Below, in pieces: positions 30,008-41,865 of a stretch of DNA of 64,000 nucleotides. Below the pieces are notes generated by a model. That model ran no database searches. It was not told where the DNA came from and saw nothing but the letters and a program-made list of their open reading frames with translations. The DNA lies in contig NZ_FNZK01000006.1 of the NCBI RefSeq assembly GCF_900109225.1, positions 124,001-188,000 on the forward strand. Reading direction: 5' to 3'. Each line of letters starts with the position of its first letter. The stretch's first letter is position 1. The DNA is from Propionispira arboris (GTDB lineage: Bacteria > Bacillota > Negativicutes > Selenomonadales > Selenomonadaceae). A program made the translations under genes and the position numbers.

Positions 30008-31267
30008 ATGAAAAATTTATATTCCTACTTTAAAATAACGCATGATTCCAGCGAAAAAGCCCGTGAATTTTTAAAATATATTGGCCCTGGTATTTTAATT
30101 ACAGTTGGTTTTATCGATCCGGGAAACTGGGCCTCCAATATGGCAGCCGGTGCTGATTATGGCTATGATTTACTATGGATGGTCACACTATCTACCATCA
30201 TGTTAATTGTCTTACAGCACAATGTTGCTCACTTAGGCATCGTGAGTGGTTTATGTTTAGCCGAAGCTGCTACAATCTATCTTAAGCCTTGGATTTCACG
30301 CACGATTTTATTTTCAGCCATAGCGGCTTCTGTTGCCACAGCTTTAGCTGAAATTTTGGGTGGAGCAATTGCGCTTTCGATGTTATTTCATCTTCCAATA
30401 AAACTGGGTGCTGTGTTCACAGCCTGTTTTTGTGGCTGGCTGTTATGGTCGAATTCGTATAAAAAACTAGAAAAAGTCATTATAGGTTTTGTATCTTTGA
30501 TTGGTCTATCTTTTTTAGCAGAATTAAGTCTGGTTCAGATCAATTGGGGGCAGGCCGCTACCGGTTGGGTTGTACCGACCATACCAGAAAATTCACTGCC
30601 CATTATTATGAGTGTACTCGGAGCGGTCGTTATGCCGCATAATCTATTTTTGCATTCTGAAATCATTCAAAGCCGTCAATGGAATCTCGAAGATGAAACA
30701 ATCATTCATAAACAATTAAAATATGAATTTTTAGATACACTTTTTTCCATGGGACTGGGCTGGGCTATCAATAGTGCAATGATTTTAATTGCTGCGGCTG
30801 TCTTTTTTACGAATCAAGTACCTGTTGATGCTTTAGATCAAGCTCAAACCATGTTGAAACCACTTTTAGGCGATGGTGCTGCTTTAATTTTTGCAATTGC
30901 TTTATTTTTTTCAGGAATTGCATCCACTACCACCGCTGGCATAGCCGGAGGCAGTATTTATGCTGGTTTATTCGAAGAAGCCTACAATATTAAAGATCAT
31001 CACTCTTGGCATGGTGTTTTACTAACTTATGGCTTGGCCTTACTTATTTTATTTTTTATTGATGATCCATTTCAAGGACTTATTTATTCACAAATTGCTT
31101 TAAGCATTCAATTGCCCTGGACAATCGTTTTACAAATTTATCTAACATCTTCAAAAAAAATAATGGGGAAATATGCAAATACAAAACTACAAAAAACTCT
31201 TTTGTGGAGCATCGGCAGTATCGTAGCTATATTGAACATTATGTTATTGCAGGATATGTTAAAATAA
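30008..31267 (+). CDS. Nramp-family divalent metal transporter
   Basis: Proton-coupled importer of Mn(II)/Fe(II) and related metals. The 419-residue product has about 11 membrane segments, the TM1 motif DPGN (residues 37-40) and the TM6 motif MPH (209-211), the metal-binding signatures of transporting Nramp proteins. The ATG at 30008 is preferred over the TTG at 30002 because GGAAGG at 29994-29999 then has an 8-base spacer. Stand-alone gene, ended by the bidirectional terminator shared with rpoC. An aluminium or magnesium-type variant is less likely given the intact DPGN and MPH motifs. Confidence 0.92.
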   Translation: MKNLYSYFKITHDSSEKAREFLKYIGPGILITVGFIDPGNWASNMAAGADYGYDLLWMVTLSTIMLIVLQHNVAHLGIVSGLCLAEAATIYLKPWISRTILFSAIAASVATALAEILGGAIALSMLFHLPIKLGAVFTACFCGWLLWSNSYKKLEKVIIGFVSLIGLSFLAELSLVQINWGQAATGWVVPTIPENSLPIIMSVLGAVVMPHNLFLHSEIIQSRQWNLEDETIIHKQLKYEFLDTLFSMGLGWAINSAMILIAAAVFFTNQVPVDALDQAQTMLKPLLGDGAALIFAIALFFSGIASTTTAGIAGGSIYAGLFEEAYNIKDHHSWHGVLLTYGLALLILFFIDDPFQGLIYSQIALSIQLPWTIVLQIYLTSSKKIMGKYANTKLQKTLLWSIGSIVAILNIMLLQDMLK

Positions 31268-31297
31268 ACAAACCATTTTTTTATAAAAACAAGTATA

Positions 31298-31333
31298 AAA
31301 AAACCGAGCTGATGGATACCAGCTCGGTTTTTT
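31298..31333. terminator. Bidirectional terminator between Nramp gene and rpoC
   Basis: AAAAAACCGAGCTG and CAGCTCGGTTTTTT flank an 8-base loop. It ends both the plus-strand transporter gene and the minus-strand rpoBC transcript, 6 bases past the rpoC stop. Confidence 0.95.
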
Positions 31334-31338
31334 GTGCT

Positions 31339-34300
31339 TTATTTTGAAATTTCAGTTGCTTGTGTTTTTGATTCCATATCAGATTCAATAATTTTGATAT
31401 TACGATAACGGCTCATCCCTGTACCTGCTGGGATCAGTTTACCAATAATAACATTTTCTTTGAGACCAATAAGTGGATCAACCTTGCCTTTAATTGCTGC
31501 ATCCGTCAAGACACGAGTCGTTTCCTGGAACGATGCTGCCGACAAGAAAGAATCCGTAGCAAGCGATGCTTTTGTAATTCCCAAGAGAATTGGTCTGGCA
31601 ACGGAAGGTTCTCCACCGTTTTCAATCGCTTTTGCATTTGCAACTTCAAAGGTATTAATATCAACAAATTCACCAGGTAAGAAGCCAGTATCTGCCGATT
31701 CTTCAATCTTAACCTTATGAAGCATCTGGCGTACCATAACTTCAATATGTTTATCATTGATTTCAACACCCTGAGATTTATAAACTTTTTGTACTTCATA
31801 TACGAGATAACGCTGGGTATCACGCAGGCCACAAACACGCAAAATATCATGCGGATTTATTGATCCTTCCGTGAGTTTATCCCCCGGTTTAATCATCATT
31901 CCTTCTTTAACAACAATACGTGCGCCATAAGGAATCTGATATAAACGTTCTTCCCCTTCTTCCGGGAAGACTGTAATCTTTCGCATACCTTTTGTATCTT
32001 TGATTTCTACACGGCCTTCAACTTCAACAATGACCGCATGATGTTTTGGTTTACGTGCTTCAAATAATTCTTCAACACGCGGCAAACCTTGTGTAATATC
32101 ATCCCCGGCAACCCCACCAGTATGGAATGTACGCATTGTAAGTTGTGTACCAGGTTCACCAATGGATTGAGCTGCGATAATACCAACTGCTTCTCCAACA
32201 TCAACCTGTGTAGCATTTGCCAAATCACGTCCATAACATTTGATACATACACCAAACTGAGATTTACAAGTAAGTACAGAACGAATGGATACTTGCTCAC
32301 GTACTTTACAAATTTCATCAGCCAGTTCTTCATCAATATTCTGATTCAGTGAAGCGACTTTTTCGCCCGTTTCCAGATTGATAATATCTTCCGCAAGTAC
32401 ACGGCCAACGATACGATCTTTAAGGGATTCGATTACACCGTTTCCTTCTTTGATCGCTTCGACTTCAATACCACGGATATTATTGTTACGCACTTTAACT
32501 TCCTTAGCATCACTGCCCAGTACAGCTTCAATATATGCTTCTGTAAGCGGTGAATTAGCTGGAATAATTTCGTTACCTTCCGCATCTAAAACACAATCAG
32601 TCGTATTTTTCCCAAGCATTTCACGAATCATTGATCTCTTAATAGCCATACGTACTTTTTCTTCTGGTGCACCAAGAATGATTGTCTCAGAAACCATTGC
32701 ATTACTAATTGTTGCTTCCGTTGTTACCGAAGAACCACGAACAACAATTTCCGGTACATGATGTTCACCAATTAATTTGAGTTCTGCTTCATCCAAGGTT
32801 GTATCAACCGGAATCAAGATATTGCCGGTTTTTGGATCAATAACATCCGCTCCGAGTAAACGGCCCATCAATGTATCTTTCAAAACTGCAATCGCATTCA
32901 CCGTGGAAGATGCTAGTCTTGCTCTTTCACGAACAAGGTTAATACCTACGATATCGCAGTCATCTTCACGTACGATTACATCTTGTGCAACGTCAACAAG
33001 ACGACGTGTCAAGTAACCAGAATCGGCTGTTCTAAGTGCTGTATCGGCAAGACCTTTACGAGCACCATGCGAGGAAATAAAATAGTCCGATACTGTTAAA
33101 CCTTCACGGAAATTTGCCTTGATTGGCAAATCGATGATTTTACCAGATGGATCCGCCATGAGACCACGCATCCCGGCAAGCTGACGCATCTGTTGCTTGT
33201 TACCACGAGCACCAGAATCTGCCATCATATAAATCGGGTTAAACGGATCCATGTTTTTCATCATGGCTTCGGTTACATCATCCGTAGCTTTTGTCCAAAG
33301 CGTAATAACTTTATTATAACGTTCTTCATCCGTGATAAGACCACGACTGAATTGACGTTCAATCAAGTTTACTTCGGTTTCTGCTGCTGCCAAAATGGAT
33401 TTCTTTTCCGGCGGGATGATAATATCTGAAATGGCCACAGTCATACCAGCAATACATGCATAATGATAACCAAGGTTTTTAACATCGTCAATTACGGTAG
33501 CTGTCTTACTACCACCAAATTGGCGATAACATTTCGCAACAAGCTGCCCAAGCTGCTTTTTATCCATCAAGATACCGAGGCACCATTGATCAGAACCAGC
33601 TTCTTTATGATAATAGCGGATTTCCGCTGGAAGTGTTTCATTAAAAATCATACGACCAAGTGTTGTTTTCACCAAACCATATCCATCAATACGAACTGTA
33701 ATTTCAGCTTGCAGAGATAATTCATTCTGCTGATAAGCAAGCAATGCTTCATTGATGCCGGTCATGATTTTCCCCTGACCTAAAGACCCTGGTCTTACAA
33801 TTGTTAAATAATAAGAACCTAGAACCATATCCTGGGTCGGTACGATAATCGGACGACCATCTTTTGGTGCAAGAATATGATTAGCCGCAAGCATCAAAAC
33901 ACGTGCTTCAGCTTGTGCTTCAGCTGACAGCGGCAAATGAATTGCCATCTGATCACCATCAAAATCGGCATTATAAGCTGTACATGCAAGCGGATGCAAT
34001 TTCAGCGCCCGCCCTTCTGTAAGAACTGGTTCAAATGCCTGTATCCCTAATCTATGAAGCGTCGGGGCACGATTCAAAAGTACTGGATGTTCTTTGATAA
34101 CTTCTTCTAGTACATCCCAAACTTCTGGACGAACTCGTTCAACCATGCGTTTTGCTGATTTAATATTATGAGCTAAACCTGCATTCACAAGTTTTTTCAT
34201 AACAAATGGCTTAAATAATTCAAGGGCCATTTCTTTTGGCAGACCACACTGGTGAAGCTTGAGTTCTGGACCAACAACGATAACCGAACGACCAGAATAA

Positions 34301-35310
34301 TCAACACGTTTCCCCAATAGATTTTGACGGAAACGACCTTGTTTACCCTTTAGCATGTCACTCAATGATTTAAGTGGTCTGTTCCCCGGTCCAGTTACAG
34401 GACGACCGCGGCGACCATTATCAATCAATGCATCAACAGCTTCTTGCAGCATACGTTTTTCATTGCGGACAATAATATCCGGTGCACCAAGATCCAATAA
34501 ACGTTTCAAACGATTATTACGGTTGATTACACGACGATACAAGTCATTTAAATCAGATGTCGCAAAACGACCACCATCAAGCTGTACCATTGGACGAAGT
34601 TCCGGTGGTATTACCGGAACAACATCCATGACCATCCATGAAGGATGATTGCCTGACTTACGGAAAGCTTCAACGACTTCAAGTCGACGGATCGCGCGGA
34701 TTTTACGCTGTCCGCTTACCTCTTTAAGTTCTTGACGAAGATCTATGTTCATTTTATCAAGATCAAGTTCCTCAAGAAGTTTTTTAACAGATTCAGCACC
34801 CATGCCAACTTTAAATGCAGCACCATATTTAGTACGGTGTTCTCTGTATTCATTTTCAGTCAGAAGCTGTTTTTTCATCAGAGGAGTATCTGCTGGATCC
34901 AATACGATATAAGACGCAAAATATAGTACTTTTTCAAGTGCACGAGGTGAAACATCAAGAATCAACCCCATACGACTTGGAATACCTTTAAAGTACCATA
35001 TATGTGATACTGGGGCTGCCAATTCAATATGACCCATACGTTCACGACGAACTTTGGAGCGTGTTACTTCAACACCACAACGATCGCAAATAATGCCCTT
35101 ATAACGTATTCTTTTATATTTACCGCAATGACATTCCCAGTCACGTGTTGGTCCAAAAATTCTCTCACAGAACAGACCATCTCGTTCAGGTTTCAATGTA
35201 CGGTAATTGATTGTTTCCGGTTTTTTTACTTCGCCATAAGACCAGTCTCTAATCTTTTCTGGCGATGCGAGCCCAATACGCATTGAATCAAAATTATTTA
35301 CATCCAACAA
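31339..35310 (-). CDS. rpoC: RNA polymerase beta-prime subunit
   Basis: Catalytic subunit of RNA polymerase. The 1323-residue product has the N-terminal zinc ribbon (C60, C62, C75, C78), the active-site motif [12 protein letters not shown], and the second zinc site in [15 protein letters not shown]. The start [20 protein letters not shown] is canonical. Gap to rpoB is 17 bases. Downstream it is stopped by a strong terminator, whereas in many relatives the L7Ae-like gene and rpsL follow directly. Confidence 0.98.
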   Translation of the reverse strand: MLDVNNFDSMRIGLASPEKIRDWSYGEVKKPETINYRTLKPERDGLFCERIFGPTRDWECHCGKYKRIRYKGIICDRCGVEVTRSKVRRERMGHIELAAPVSHIWYFKGIPSRMGLILDVSPRALEKVLYFASYIVLDPADTPLMKKQLLTENEYREHRTKYGAAFKVGMGAESVKKLLEELDLDKMNIDLRQELKEVSGQRKIRAIRRLEVVEAFRKSGNHPSWMVMDVVPVIPPELRPMVQLDGGRFATSDLNDLYRRVINRNNRLKRLLDLGAPDIIVRNEKRMLQEAVDALIDNGRRGRPVTGPGNRPLKSLSDMLKGKQGRFRQNLLGKRVDYSGRSVIVVGPELKLHQCGLPKEMALELFKPFVMKKLVNAGLAHNIKSAKRMVERVRPEVWDVLEEVIKEHPVLLNRAPTLHRLGIQAFEPVLTEGRALKLHPLACTAYNADFDGDQMAIHLPLSAEAQAEARVLMLAANHILAPKDGRPIIVPTQDMVLGSYYLTIVRPGSLGQGKIMTGINEALLAYQQNELSLQAEITVRIDGYGLVKTTLGRMIFNETLPAEIRYYHKEAGSDQWCLGILMDKKQLGQLVAKCYRQFGGSKTATVIDDVKNLGYHYACIAGMTVAISDIIIPPEKKSILAAAETEVNLIERQFSRGLITDEERYNKVITLWTKATDDVTEAMMKNMDPFNPIYMMADSGARGNKQQMRQLAGMRGLMADPSGKIIDLPIKANFREGLTVSDYFISSHGARKGLADTALRTADSGYLTRRLVDVAQDVIVREDDCDIVGINLVRERARLASSTVNAIAVLKDTLMGRLLGADVIDPKTGNILIPVDTTLDEAELKLIGEHHVPEIVVRGSSVTTEATISNAMVSETIILGAPEEKVRMAIKRSMIREMLGKNTTDCVLDAEGNEIIPANSPLTEAYIEAVLGSDAKEVKVRNNNIRGIEVEAIKEGNGVIESLKDRIVGRVLAEDIINLETGEKVASLNQNIDEELADEICKVREQVSIRSVLTCKSQFGVCIKCYGRDLANATQVDVGEAVGIIAAQSIGEPGTQLTMRTFHTGGVAGDDITQGLPRVEELFEARKPKHHAVIVEVEGRVEIKDTKGMRKITVFPEEGEERLYQIPYGARIVVKEGMMIKPGDKLTEGSINPHDILRVCGLRDTQRYLVYEVQKVYKSQGVEINDKHIEVMVRQMLHKVKIEESADTGFLPGEFVDINTFEVANAKAIENGGEPSVARPILLGITKASLATDSFLSAASFQETTRVLTDAAIKGKVDPLIGLKENVIIGKLIPAGTGMSRYRNIKIIESDMESKTQATEISK

Positions 35311-35327
35311 GGGGGTGTCACTCCCTT

Positions 35328-38300
35328 CTATTTTTCAAAGTCGTTACCGACTAGATCATTAATATTTTTAACATCTGTATCTTTAGCTTCTGTATCTTTA
35401 TTAGCCTCATCTTTTGTAACTTCAGGTTCACTATCCATGTTACCAAGTTCAGCAATAATATCTGTGTCATTTTCTGATAAGGCACCTTCATGCTTCACAT
35501 TAACCTCAATTGGTTTATCATCAAACTGTGGTTTTCTTGGGGCAACAGCAGTCACATCAAGATCAAGCTCTTTCGCAGTTTCATTGATATCCTCATCAAC
35601 ATCGTTAATCATGATTTCTTGTGCATCTTCAGAAAGAACTTTGATATCAAGACCAATACTTTGTAATTCTTTAATCAATACTTTGAAGGATTCCGGCACA
35701 CCTGGTTCCGGAATATTTTCACCCTTAACAATGGCTTCATAGGTCTTAACACGTCCAACAACATCATCTGACTTAACCGTCAAAATTTCCTGTAGAGTAT
35801 AAGCTGCGCCATATGCTTCAAGTGCCCAAACTTCCATTTCCCCGAAACGCTGTCCACCAAATTGAGCTTTACCGCCAAGTGGCTGCTGCGTAACTAAGGA
35901 GTATGGACCTGTGGAACGTGCATGAATCTTATCATCAACTAAATGATGCAGTTTCAGCATGTACACACAACCAACCGTAACTGGATTATCAAACGGTTCT
36001 CCAGTACGACCATCATAAAGAATCGTTTTACCATCATCACGAAGACCAGCTGCACGAAGTGTATCAAATACTTCATTTTCTTTCGCACCATCAAATACAG
36101 GTGTCGCAATGTGAATACCCGCAACATCCGGGATTGGCATGCCATTTGTTTCAACATCATAACCAATTTTACGAAGTCTGGATTCTACATTTGGATCTCC
36201 TGCTTTAATTTGCATACCAAGCGCACGAACAGCCATACCCAAATGTGTTTCAAGTACCTGTCCAATATTCATACGCGATGGTACGCCAAGTGGATTTAAG
36301 ACGATATTAACTGGTGTTCCATCTGGTAAAAATGGCATGTCTTCTTCACGCATAATACGTGAAACAACCCCTTTATTACCATGACGGCCCGCCATCTTAT
36401 CACCGACAGAAATCTTACGTTTTTGGGCAATATAGACACGAACAAGATGATTTACACCTGGTGGCAATTCATCATTATTTTCGCGGCTAAATACTTTGAC
36501 ATCAACAATCTTACCAGCTTCACCATGTGGAACACGAAGTGATGTATCACGTACTTCACGAGCTTTTTCACCAAAGATTGCACGAAGCAGTCTTTCTTCT
36601 GCTGTAAGTTCTGTTTCACCTTTTGGTGTCACTTTGCCGACAAGTATATCGCCAGGACGTACTTCTGCACCAATACAAATAATACCACGATCATCAAGAT
36701 CGCGTAGTGCTTCTTCTGCTACATTTGGAATGTCGCGCGTGATTTCTTCAGGTCCAAGTTTGGTATCACGAGCATCACATTCATATTCTTCAATATGAAT
36801 GGAAGTGTAGATATCTTCCTTGACGATTTTTTCACTAAGCAAAATAGCATCTTCGTAGTTATACCCTTCCCAAGGCATAAATGCGACTACGATATTGTAA
36901 CCTAACGCAAGTTCACCATGATCGGTAGCCGGACCATCTGCGATTGGTTGTTTTACAGAAACGCGTTCACCCTTATAAACAATTGGAAGCTGGTTAATAC
37001 AAGTTCCCTGATTTGAGCGTAGATATTTCTGCAATTTATAGATATCAAGGTCGCCATGATCTGTGCGAACTTGAATTTGATCTGCTGTAACTTTTTCAAC
37101 GGTTCCTTCACGTCGTGCCAGAACCATAACGCCCGAATCACAGGCAGCCTTATATTCCATACCAGTCCCCACGAGTGGAGCCTGTGTACGAAGCAGTGGC
37201 ACTGCCTGACGCTGCATGTTCGCGCCCATTAAGGCACGATTTGCATCATCATTTTCAAGAAACGGAATCATTGCTGTTGCAATCGATACAACCTGTTTTG
37301 GCGATACATCCATATAATCAACACGATCATTTGGCATTAAAAGAGTTTCTTCGTTATAACGTGATGTAACACGCGTTTCAGCAAACCAATCTTCATCTGT
37401 TAGCTTTTCATTGGCCTGCGCAATAACGAGTTCATCTTCTTCATCCGCCGTCAAATAACGAACTTCTTCCGTTACTTTATGATGTGCTTTATCAACTTTA
37501 CGATATGGTGTTTCCATAAAACCAAATTCATTGATTCGTGCATAAGTTGAAAGCGAGCCTATCAAACCGATATTTGGACCTTCCGGGGTTTCAATTGGAC
37601 ACATACGTCCATAATGAGAATTATGAACATCACGAACTTCAAACCCAGCGCGTTCACGACTCAAACCACCTGGTCCAAGTGCACTCAAACGGCGTTTATG
37701 GGTAAGTTCACTTAGTGGGTTATGCTGATCCATAAACTGTGACAACTGACTTGATCCAAAAAACTCTTTGATCGCAGCTACAACCGGACGAATATTAATG
37801 AGTGCCTGCGGAGTAATTACATCAACATCTTGAATTGTCATACGTTCTTTGACAACCCGTTCCATTCTTGATAAACCAATTCTAAATTGATTTTGTAATA
37901 ATTCCCCAACAGAACGCACACGACGATTGCCTAAATGATCAATATCATCGGTGTTGCCATAGCCATCCATAAGGTTTAATAAATAATTAATGGAAGCTAT
38001 AATATCGCTTCTGGTGATTGTTCTATGACGATATTCCAGCGTCGGCGAACAAATCATCTTCATTATTTTATCGTCTTTTATCTGTACTTTGATTTCAATA
38101 GCCTTATCAGAACCAAAAATTGCAGTTTCTGCAGCTACATCAATATTTTCCAGCATTGATTCTTCAATCAGCGTATCAGCCGACAGAATAATCTCGCCAG
38201 TTTCTTTATCAACAATAGGCTGTACCAGTATTTTACCAAGTAAACGACGTTTCCAACCTAATTTTTTCGTGAGTTTATAACGACCCACTGTAGCAAGATC

Positions 38301-39101
38301 ATAACGTTTTGGATCAAAAAACAGCGATTCTAATAACTGTTTTGCATTATCTACAGTTGGTGGTTCACCTGGGCGGAGCCTTTTGTAAATTTCCACCAAA
38401 GCTTCTTCTTTGGATTCCGTATTATCACGTTCCATGGTCGCTCTAACACGAACATCATCGTCAAACAGCTCTGAAATAGCTGCATTAGATCCATAACCTA
38501 AAGCACGAATCAACACAGTTACAGGCAATTTACGAGTCCTGTCAATTCTTACTGAAATTACATCATTCGCATCGGTCTCTAATTCGAGCCATGCCCCACG
38601 ATTTGGAATTACGGTAGCATTGTATAATTTTTTACCGGTAGCATCGATTGTTTCGCCATAATACGCTCCTGGAGAACGTACCAACTGGCTTACAATTACA
38701 CGTTCAGCACCATTGATAATGAACGTACCGGTTTCGGTCATGAGTGGAAAATCACCCATAAAAACTTCTTGTTCTTTAATTTCGCCTGTTTCACGATTAA
38801 TTAAACGAACATTTACCCGAAGTGGTGCAGAGAAAGTTACATCTCGTTCTTTGCATTCATCGATATCATACTTCGGATCACCCAATGTAAAGCTTTCAAA
38901 AGATAATATTAAATTACCTGTGAAATCTTGAATTGGTGAAATATCATGAAAAATTTCCTGCAAACCTTCTTTTAAAAACCACTCATAGGAGTTTCTTTGA
39001 ATATCCAGAAGATGAGGCATATCCATGACTTCTTTGATTTTCGCATAGCTATACCTGATTCTTTTGCCTACCGGAACAGGATTGAACATTAAATCCTTCA
39101 C
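35328..39101 (-). CDS. rpoB: RNA polymerase beta subunit
   Basis: The 1257-residue beta subunit. The rifampicin-binding region ([20 protein letters not shown] then [17 protein letters not shown]) shows the usual sensitive residues. Other landmarks are [31 protein letters not shown] and the C-terminal [14 protein letters not shown] clamp. After residue about 1170 it carries an acidic, low-complexity extension ending in [14 protein letters not shown]. The ATG at 39101 follows AAGGGG. Transcription can start from a strong promoter at 39358-39386. Confidence 0.98.
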   Translation of the reverse strand: MKDLMFNPVPVGKRIRYSYAKIKEVMDMPHLLDIQRNSYEWFLKEGLQEIFHDISPIQDFTGNLILSFESFTLGDPKYDIDECKERDVTFSAPLRVNVRLINRETGEIKEQEVFMGDFPLMTETGTFIINGAERVIVSQLVRSPGAYYGETIDATGKKLYNATVIPNRGAWLELETDANDVISVRIDRTRKLPVTVLIRALGYGSNAAISELFDDDVRVRATMERDNTESKEEALVEIYKRLRPGEPPTVDNAKQLLESLFFDPKRYDLATVGRYKLTKKLGWKRRLLGKILVQPIVDKETGEIILSADTLIEESMLENIDVAAETAIFGSDKAIEIKVQIKDDKIMKMICSPTLEYRHRTITRSDIIASINYLLNLMDGYGNTDDIDHLGNRRVRSVGELLQNQFRIGLSRMERVVKERMTIQDVDVITPQALINIRPVVAAIKEFFGSSQLSQFMDQHNPLSELTHKRRLSALGPGGLSRERAGFEVRDVHNSHYGRMCPIETPEGPNIGLIGSLSTYARINEFGFMETPYRKVDKAHHKVTEEVRYLTADEEDELVIAQANEKLTDEDWFAETRVTSRYNEETLLMPNDRVDYMDVSPKQVVSIATAMIPFLENDDANRALMGANMQRQAVPLLRTQAPLVGTGMEYKAACDSGVMVLARREGTVEKVTADQIQVRTDHGDLDIYKLQKYLRSNQGTCINQLPIVYKGERVSVKQPIADGPATDHGELALGYNIVVAFMPWEGYNYEDAILLSEKIVKEDIYTSIHIEEYECDARDTKLGPEEITRDIPNVAEEALRDLDDRGIICIGAEVRPGDILVGKVTPKGETELTAEERLLRAIFGEKAREVRDTSLRVPHGEAGKIVDVKVFSRENNDELPPGVNHLVRVYIAQKRKISVGDKMAGRHGNKGVVSRIMREEDMPFLPDGTPVNIVLNPLGVPSRMNIGQVLETHLGMAVRALGMQIKAGDPNVESRLRKIGYDVETNGMPIPDVAGIHIATPVFDGAKENEVFDTLRAAGLRDDGKTILYDGRTGEPFDNPVTVGCVYMLKLHHLVDDKIHARSTGPYSLVTQQPLGGKAQFGGQRFGEMEVWALEAYGAAYTLQEILTVKSDDVVGRVKTYEAIVKGENIPEPGVPESFKVLIKELQSIGLDIKVLSEDAQEIMINDVDEDINETAKELDLDVTAVAPRKPQFDDKPIEVNVKHEGALSENDTDIIAELGNMDSEPEVTKDEANKDTEAKDTDVKNINDLVGNDFEK

Positions 39102-39357
39102 CCCTTAGCCCAATTTTGACTCAGACACACCTTAAACAGACATGAAAAAGAATGATGAAACACTAAAAAGCAAGGCCGTTTTCCTTTTTTAAACCTTGCT
39201 TGTTTTATTGATGAAAAATTTTTTTCATCTTCCATCGTATTCCATTTTCATTCTTTTTAATCCGTATGCCGTTATACTTCATATTACATCTTTTCTGCGG
39301 TAGTCAATCGCATTTCTTTTGTATAATAAATATTGAATTATACATCTGTAGTAAGAA

Positions 39358-39386
39358 ATACTATCACATTTGTATATAAATGTCAA
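39358..39386 (-). promoter_or_regulatory. Promoter of rpoBC
   Basis: TTGACA (39386-39381) and TAGTAT (39363-39358) with a 17-base spacer, minus strand, about 260 bases upstream of rpoB and downstream of the post-rplL hairpin. Confidence 0.8.
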
Positions 39387-39412
39387 TATTTTTTTGTTGA
39401 TCTATGATAAAA

Positions 39413-39444
39413 ATTAAAGAGTACCAACACAGGTACTCTTTAAT
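39413..39444 (-). terminator. Hairpin/attenuator after rplL
   Basis: ATTAAAGAGTACC and GGTACTCTTTAAT are perfect 13-base arms around a 6-base loop, followed on the minus strand by TTTTATC. It lies 36 bases past the rplL stop. The T-run is short, so partial termination is likely. Confidence 0.7.
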
Positions 39445-39480
39445 TTTAATACTAAATACGAATCTTACTTAGAGTTAAAA

Positions 39481-39846
39481 TTATTTAACTTCTGCAGATG
39501 CGCCAGCTTCTTCTAATTTTGCTTTAAGAGCGTCAGCGTCAGCTTTGGAAATTTTTTCTTTAATAGCTTTAGGAGCGCCATCCACTAATTCTTTAGCTTC
39601 TTTTAAGCCAAGACCAGTAACTTCACGAACTGCTTTGATTACATTGATTTTGCTGCCACCAGCACTAGTCAAAATAACATCAAATTCTGATTTTTCTTCT
39701 TCAGCAGCACCAGCTGTAGGAGCAGCAGCTACAGCTACAGGAGCAGCAGCAGACACGCCAAATTTTTCTTCCATATCTTTTACTAATTCGGACAATTCAA
39801 GAACAGTCATGTTCTCGATAGCTTCCATAATTTCTACTTTAGTCAT
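39481..39846 (-). CDS. rplL: 50S ribosomal protein L7/L12
   Basis: Stalk protein that recruits translation GTPases, present as several dimers on L10. The 121-residue product has the N-terminal dimerisation helix, an alanine-rich hinge ([19 protein letters not shown]) and the C-terminal domain [20 protein letters not shown]. The ATG at 39846 has GGAGG. Confidence 0.97.
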   Translation of the reverse strand: MTKVEIMEAIENMTVLELSELVKDMEEKFGVSAAAPVAVAAAPTAGAAEEEKSEFDVILTSAGGSKINVIKAVREVTGLGLKEAKELVDGAPKAIKEKISKADADALKAKLEEAGASAEVK

Positions 39847-39914
39847 TTAAAAATACCTCCAAATTATATTTAACTTTTATTTTTTAAATTTATCCTCATA
39901 CAAGAAAATACGCG

Positions 39915-40454
39915 TTATGCGGATTCTTTCTGTTGACGAACTGCGTCAAGCACATATACAGCATTGCGAATCGTACCTTGCAATACATTGACCAGACCTG
40001 CAATCGGGGATTGCATACCAGCGAGCACCTGTGCGATAAGCACTTCGCGGGATGGTAAAGAAGCAAGAGCTTTGACACCTGCGGCATCAATAACCTGACC
40101 TTCTACCAGACCAGCTTTGACTTCTAATTTTTTTTCTTGATCAAGTTTATTTGCTTTAATAAACTCAGAAATTACTTTTGCTGGGGCAACTGCGTCATCA
40201 AATGATACAGCTAATGCTGTAGTACCTTCTAAATATTCAGTTAAACCATCAAGACCAACTTCTTTAGCGGCAATACGTGTCATTGTGTTTTTCACTACAT
40301 TATAAGAAACACCTGCTTCACGTAATTTGCGACGAAGCTGTGTATCCTGAGCAACAGTTAATCCACTATAACTAGTTAAAACAGCACCTTTAGCAGTACT
40401 GAGTTTTTCTTTTAAATCAGCGACAATCGCTTGTTTTGCTGAAGTTACAGCCAT
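39915..40454 (-). CDS. rplJ: 50S ribosomal protein L10
   Basis: Stalk base that binds 23S rRNA and the L7/L12 dimers. The 179-residue product starts MAVTSAKQAIVADLKEKLST and has LRREAGVSYNVVKNT-like sequence (LREAGVSYNVVKNTMTRIA). L10 (with L12) represses its own expression by binding its leader; a matching leader with an intrinsic terminator is present upstream at 40494-40570. Confidence 0.97.
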   Translation of the reverse strand: MAVTSAKQAIVADLKEKLSTAKGAVLTSYSGLTVAQDTQLRRKLREAGVSYNVVKNTMTRIAAKEVGLDGLTEYLEGTTALAVSFDDAVAPAKVISEFIKANKLDQEKKLEVKAGLVEGQVIDAAGVKALASLPSREVLIAQVLAGMQSPIAGLVNVLQGTIRNAVYVLDAVRQQKESA

Positions 40455-40493
40455 GAACTACACCTCCTCTCGTATATAAAAACAACTTAAAAA

Positions 40494-40570
40494 CGACCTC
40501 TAGCCGAGAAGACCAGAGGTCGCAGTGGCAAAAGCCACGTCAAAACTCCGACCTCGGCAGGCGGATTTCT
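40494..40570 (-). promoter_or_regulatory. Ribosomal protein L10 leader with intrinsic attenuator
   Basis: The untranslated leader of rplJ contains CTGCCGAGGTC, a small GTGGC-AAAA-GCCAC hairpin (40525-40538), and a terminator hairpin CGACCTCT/AGAGGTCG (40494-40522) with a T-run. GCCGAG and GAGGTC upstream can also pair with CTCGGC and GACCTC in the terminator, giving mutually exclusive structures. This is the layout of the L10 leader, an autoregulatory element bound by L10-L12. Confidence 0.85.
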
Positions 40571-40572
40571 CC

Positions 40573-40602
40573 ATTATACACGAAAAGTGCACCTGCTGTC
40601 TA
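40573..40602 (-). promoter_or_regulatory. Promoter of rplJL
   Basis: TAGACA (40602-40597) and TATAAT (40578-40573), 18-base spacer, minus strand, directly ahead of the L10 leader. Confidence 0.7.
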
Positions 40603-40643
40603 CAGCCCAATAATGATAACACACATTATTGATATACTCTATT

Positions 40644-41339
40644 TTATTTGCCGGAAGTTTTTAACGTAGTAACCTGCACACCAGGGCCCATAGTTGCGCT
40701 CACAGTAATGCTGCGTATATACTGGCCTTTGGCTGCTGCTGGTCTAACTTTAACCAATGTATCAATCAAGGTCTGATAATTATCAAATAATTTATCAGCG
40801 TCGAATGAAGCCTTACCAATAGGAGAATGGATATTCCCCGCTTTATCAGTACGGTATTCGATTTTACCTGCCTTAATTTCATTAATTGCACGGGTAAGAT
40901 CCATAGTAACTGTTCCCAGTTTTGGATTTGGCATTAAGCCTTTAGGTCCCAAAATTTTACCTAAACGACCTACTGTACCCATCATATCAGGAGTAGCTAC
41001 TGCAACATCAAAGTCGCTCCAGCCTCCCTGAATTTTTGTAACAAGTTCATCAGAACCAACAAAATCTGCACCGGCAGCTTCTGCTTCTGCAACTTTGTCA
41101 CCTTTAGCAAACACTAAAACGCGTTTGGATTTGCCTGTACCATGTGGCAATACTATTGCACCACGTACCTGCTGATCAGCATACTTAGGATCTACACCTA
41201 ATCTTACAGAAACTTCGATTGTTTCATCGAATTTAGCTGTAGCTGTTTTTTTAACAAGTTCGATTGCTTCGTTAGCATCGTATAATTTATCTTCAATAAG
41301 CTTAGCAGCTTCTTGATATTTCTTACCAAATTTAGCCAT
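40644..41339 (-). CDS. rplA: 50S ribosomal protein L1
   Basis: L1-stalk protein that moves E-site tRNA. The 231-residue product begins [20 protein letters not shown] at the ATG at 41339, after a GGGG site; the longer frame to 41396 has no family support. Conserved blocks are [19 protein letters not shown] and [17 protein letters not shown]. Encoded directly after rplK. Confidence 0.96.
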   Translation of the reverse strand: MAKFGKKYQEAAKLIEDKLYDANEAIELVKKTATAKFDETIEVSVRLGVDPKYADQQVRGAIVLPHGTGKSKRVLVFAKGDKVAEAEAAGADFVGSDELVTKIQGGWSDFDVAVATPDMMGTVGRLGKILGPKGLMPNPKLGTVTMDLTRAINEIKAGKIEYRTDKAGNIHSPIGKASFDADKLFDNYQTLIDTLVKVRPAAAKGQYIRSITVSATMGPGVQVTTLKTSGK

Positions 41340-41407
41340 ATAAAATAATTCCCCTTTCGTGGTAATAACGGTGTGTACCTCCCACGAGTATAGCATCGGA
41401 CTAAGAA

Positions 41408-41833
41408 TTAGTCAACGATTTCAATACCCATACTGCGAGCTGTACCTTCGATCATGCGAGTTGCAGCTTCGATATCAGCAGCATTTAAATCTTGCATTTT
41501 GCTTTCAGCAATTTCTCTTGCTTTTGCACGAGGCAATTTAGCAACTTTTACTTTGTTAGGTTCACCAGAAGCTTTTTCTAAACCAGCAGCTTTCTTTAAA
41601 AGAACAGCAGCTGGAGGAGTCTTCGTAACAAACGAGAAAGATCTATCCTCAAATACTGTAATTTCAACTGGAATGATTAAACCGCCTTGTTTAGCAGTTC
41701 TTTCGTTAAATTCTTTAACAAAAGCCATGATGTTAACCCCAGCCTGACCCAAAGCAGGACCTACCGGAGGAGCTGGAGTAGCTTTACCAGCTAATACTTG
41801 TAATTTTACAAGTTTAACAACTTTTTTAGCCAT
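41408..41833 (-). CDS. rplK: 50S ribosomal protein L11
   Basis: GTPase-centre protein and thiostrepton target, needed for RelA activation in other bacteria. The 141-residue product has the proline-rich [20 protein letters not shown] and the C-terminal rRNA-binding domain ending [13 protein letters not shown]. Located between nusG and rplA. Confidence 0.97.
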   Translation of the reverse strand: MAKKVVKLVKLQVLAGKATPAPPVGPALGQAGVNIMAFVKEFNERTAKQGGLIIPVEITVFEDRSFSFVTKTPPAAVLLKKAAGLEKASGEPNKVKVAKLPRAKAREIAESKMQDLNAADIEAATRMIEGTARSMGIEIVD

Positions 41834-41865
41834 GTTATTTACACCTCCTTAAATAAAGATATATA

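Larger units (their letters stand above)
39102..39480. promoter_or_regulatory. rplL-rpoB intergenic region
   Basis: This 379-base gap holds, in the direction of transcription, a hairpin with a short T-run at 39413-39444, a near-consensus promoter at 39358-39386, and a second hairpin with CCTTGCTTTTT at about 39165-39205. Together these can lower read-through from rplJL and set an independent rpoBC level. No gene was seen. Confidence 0.75.
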
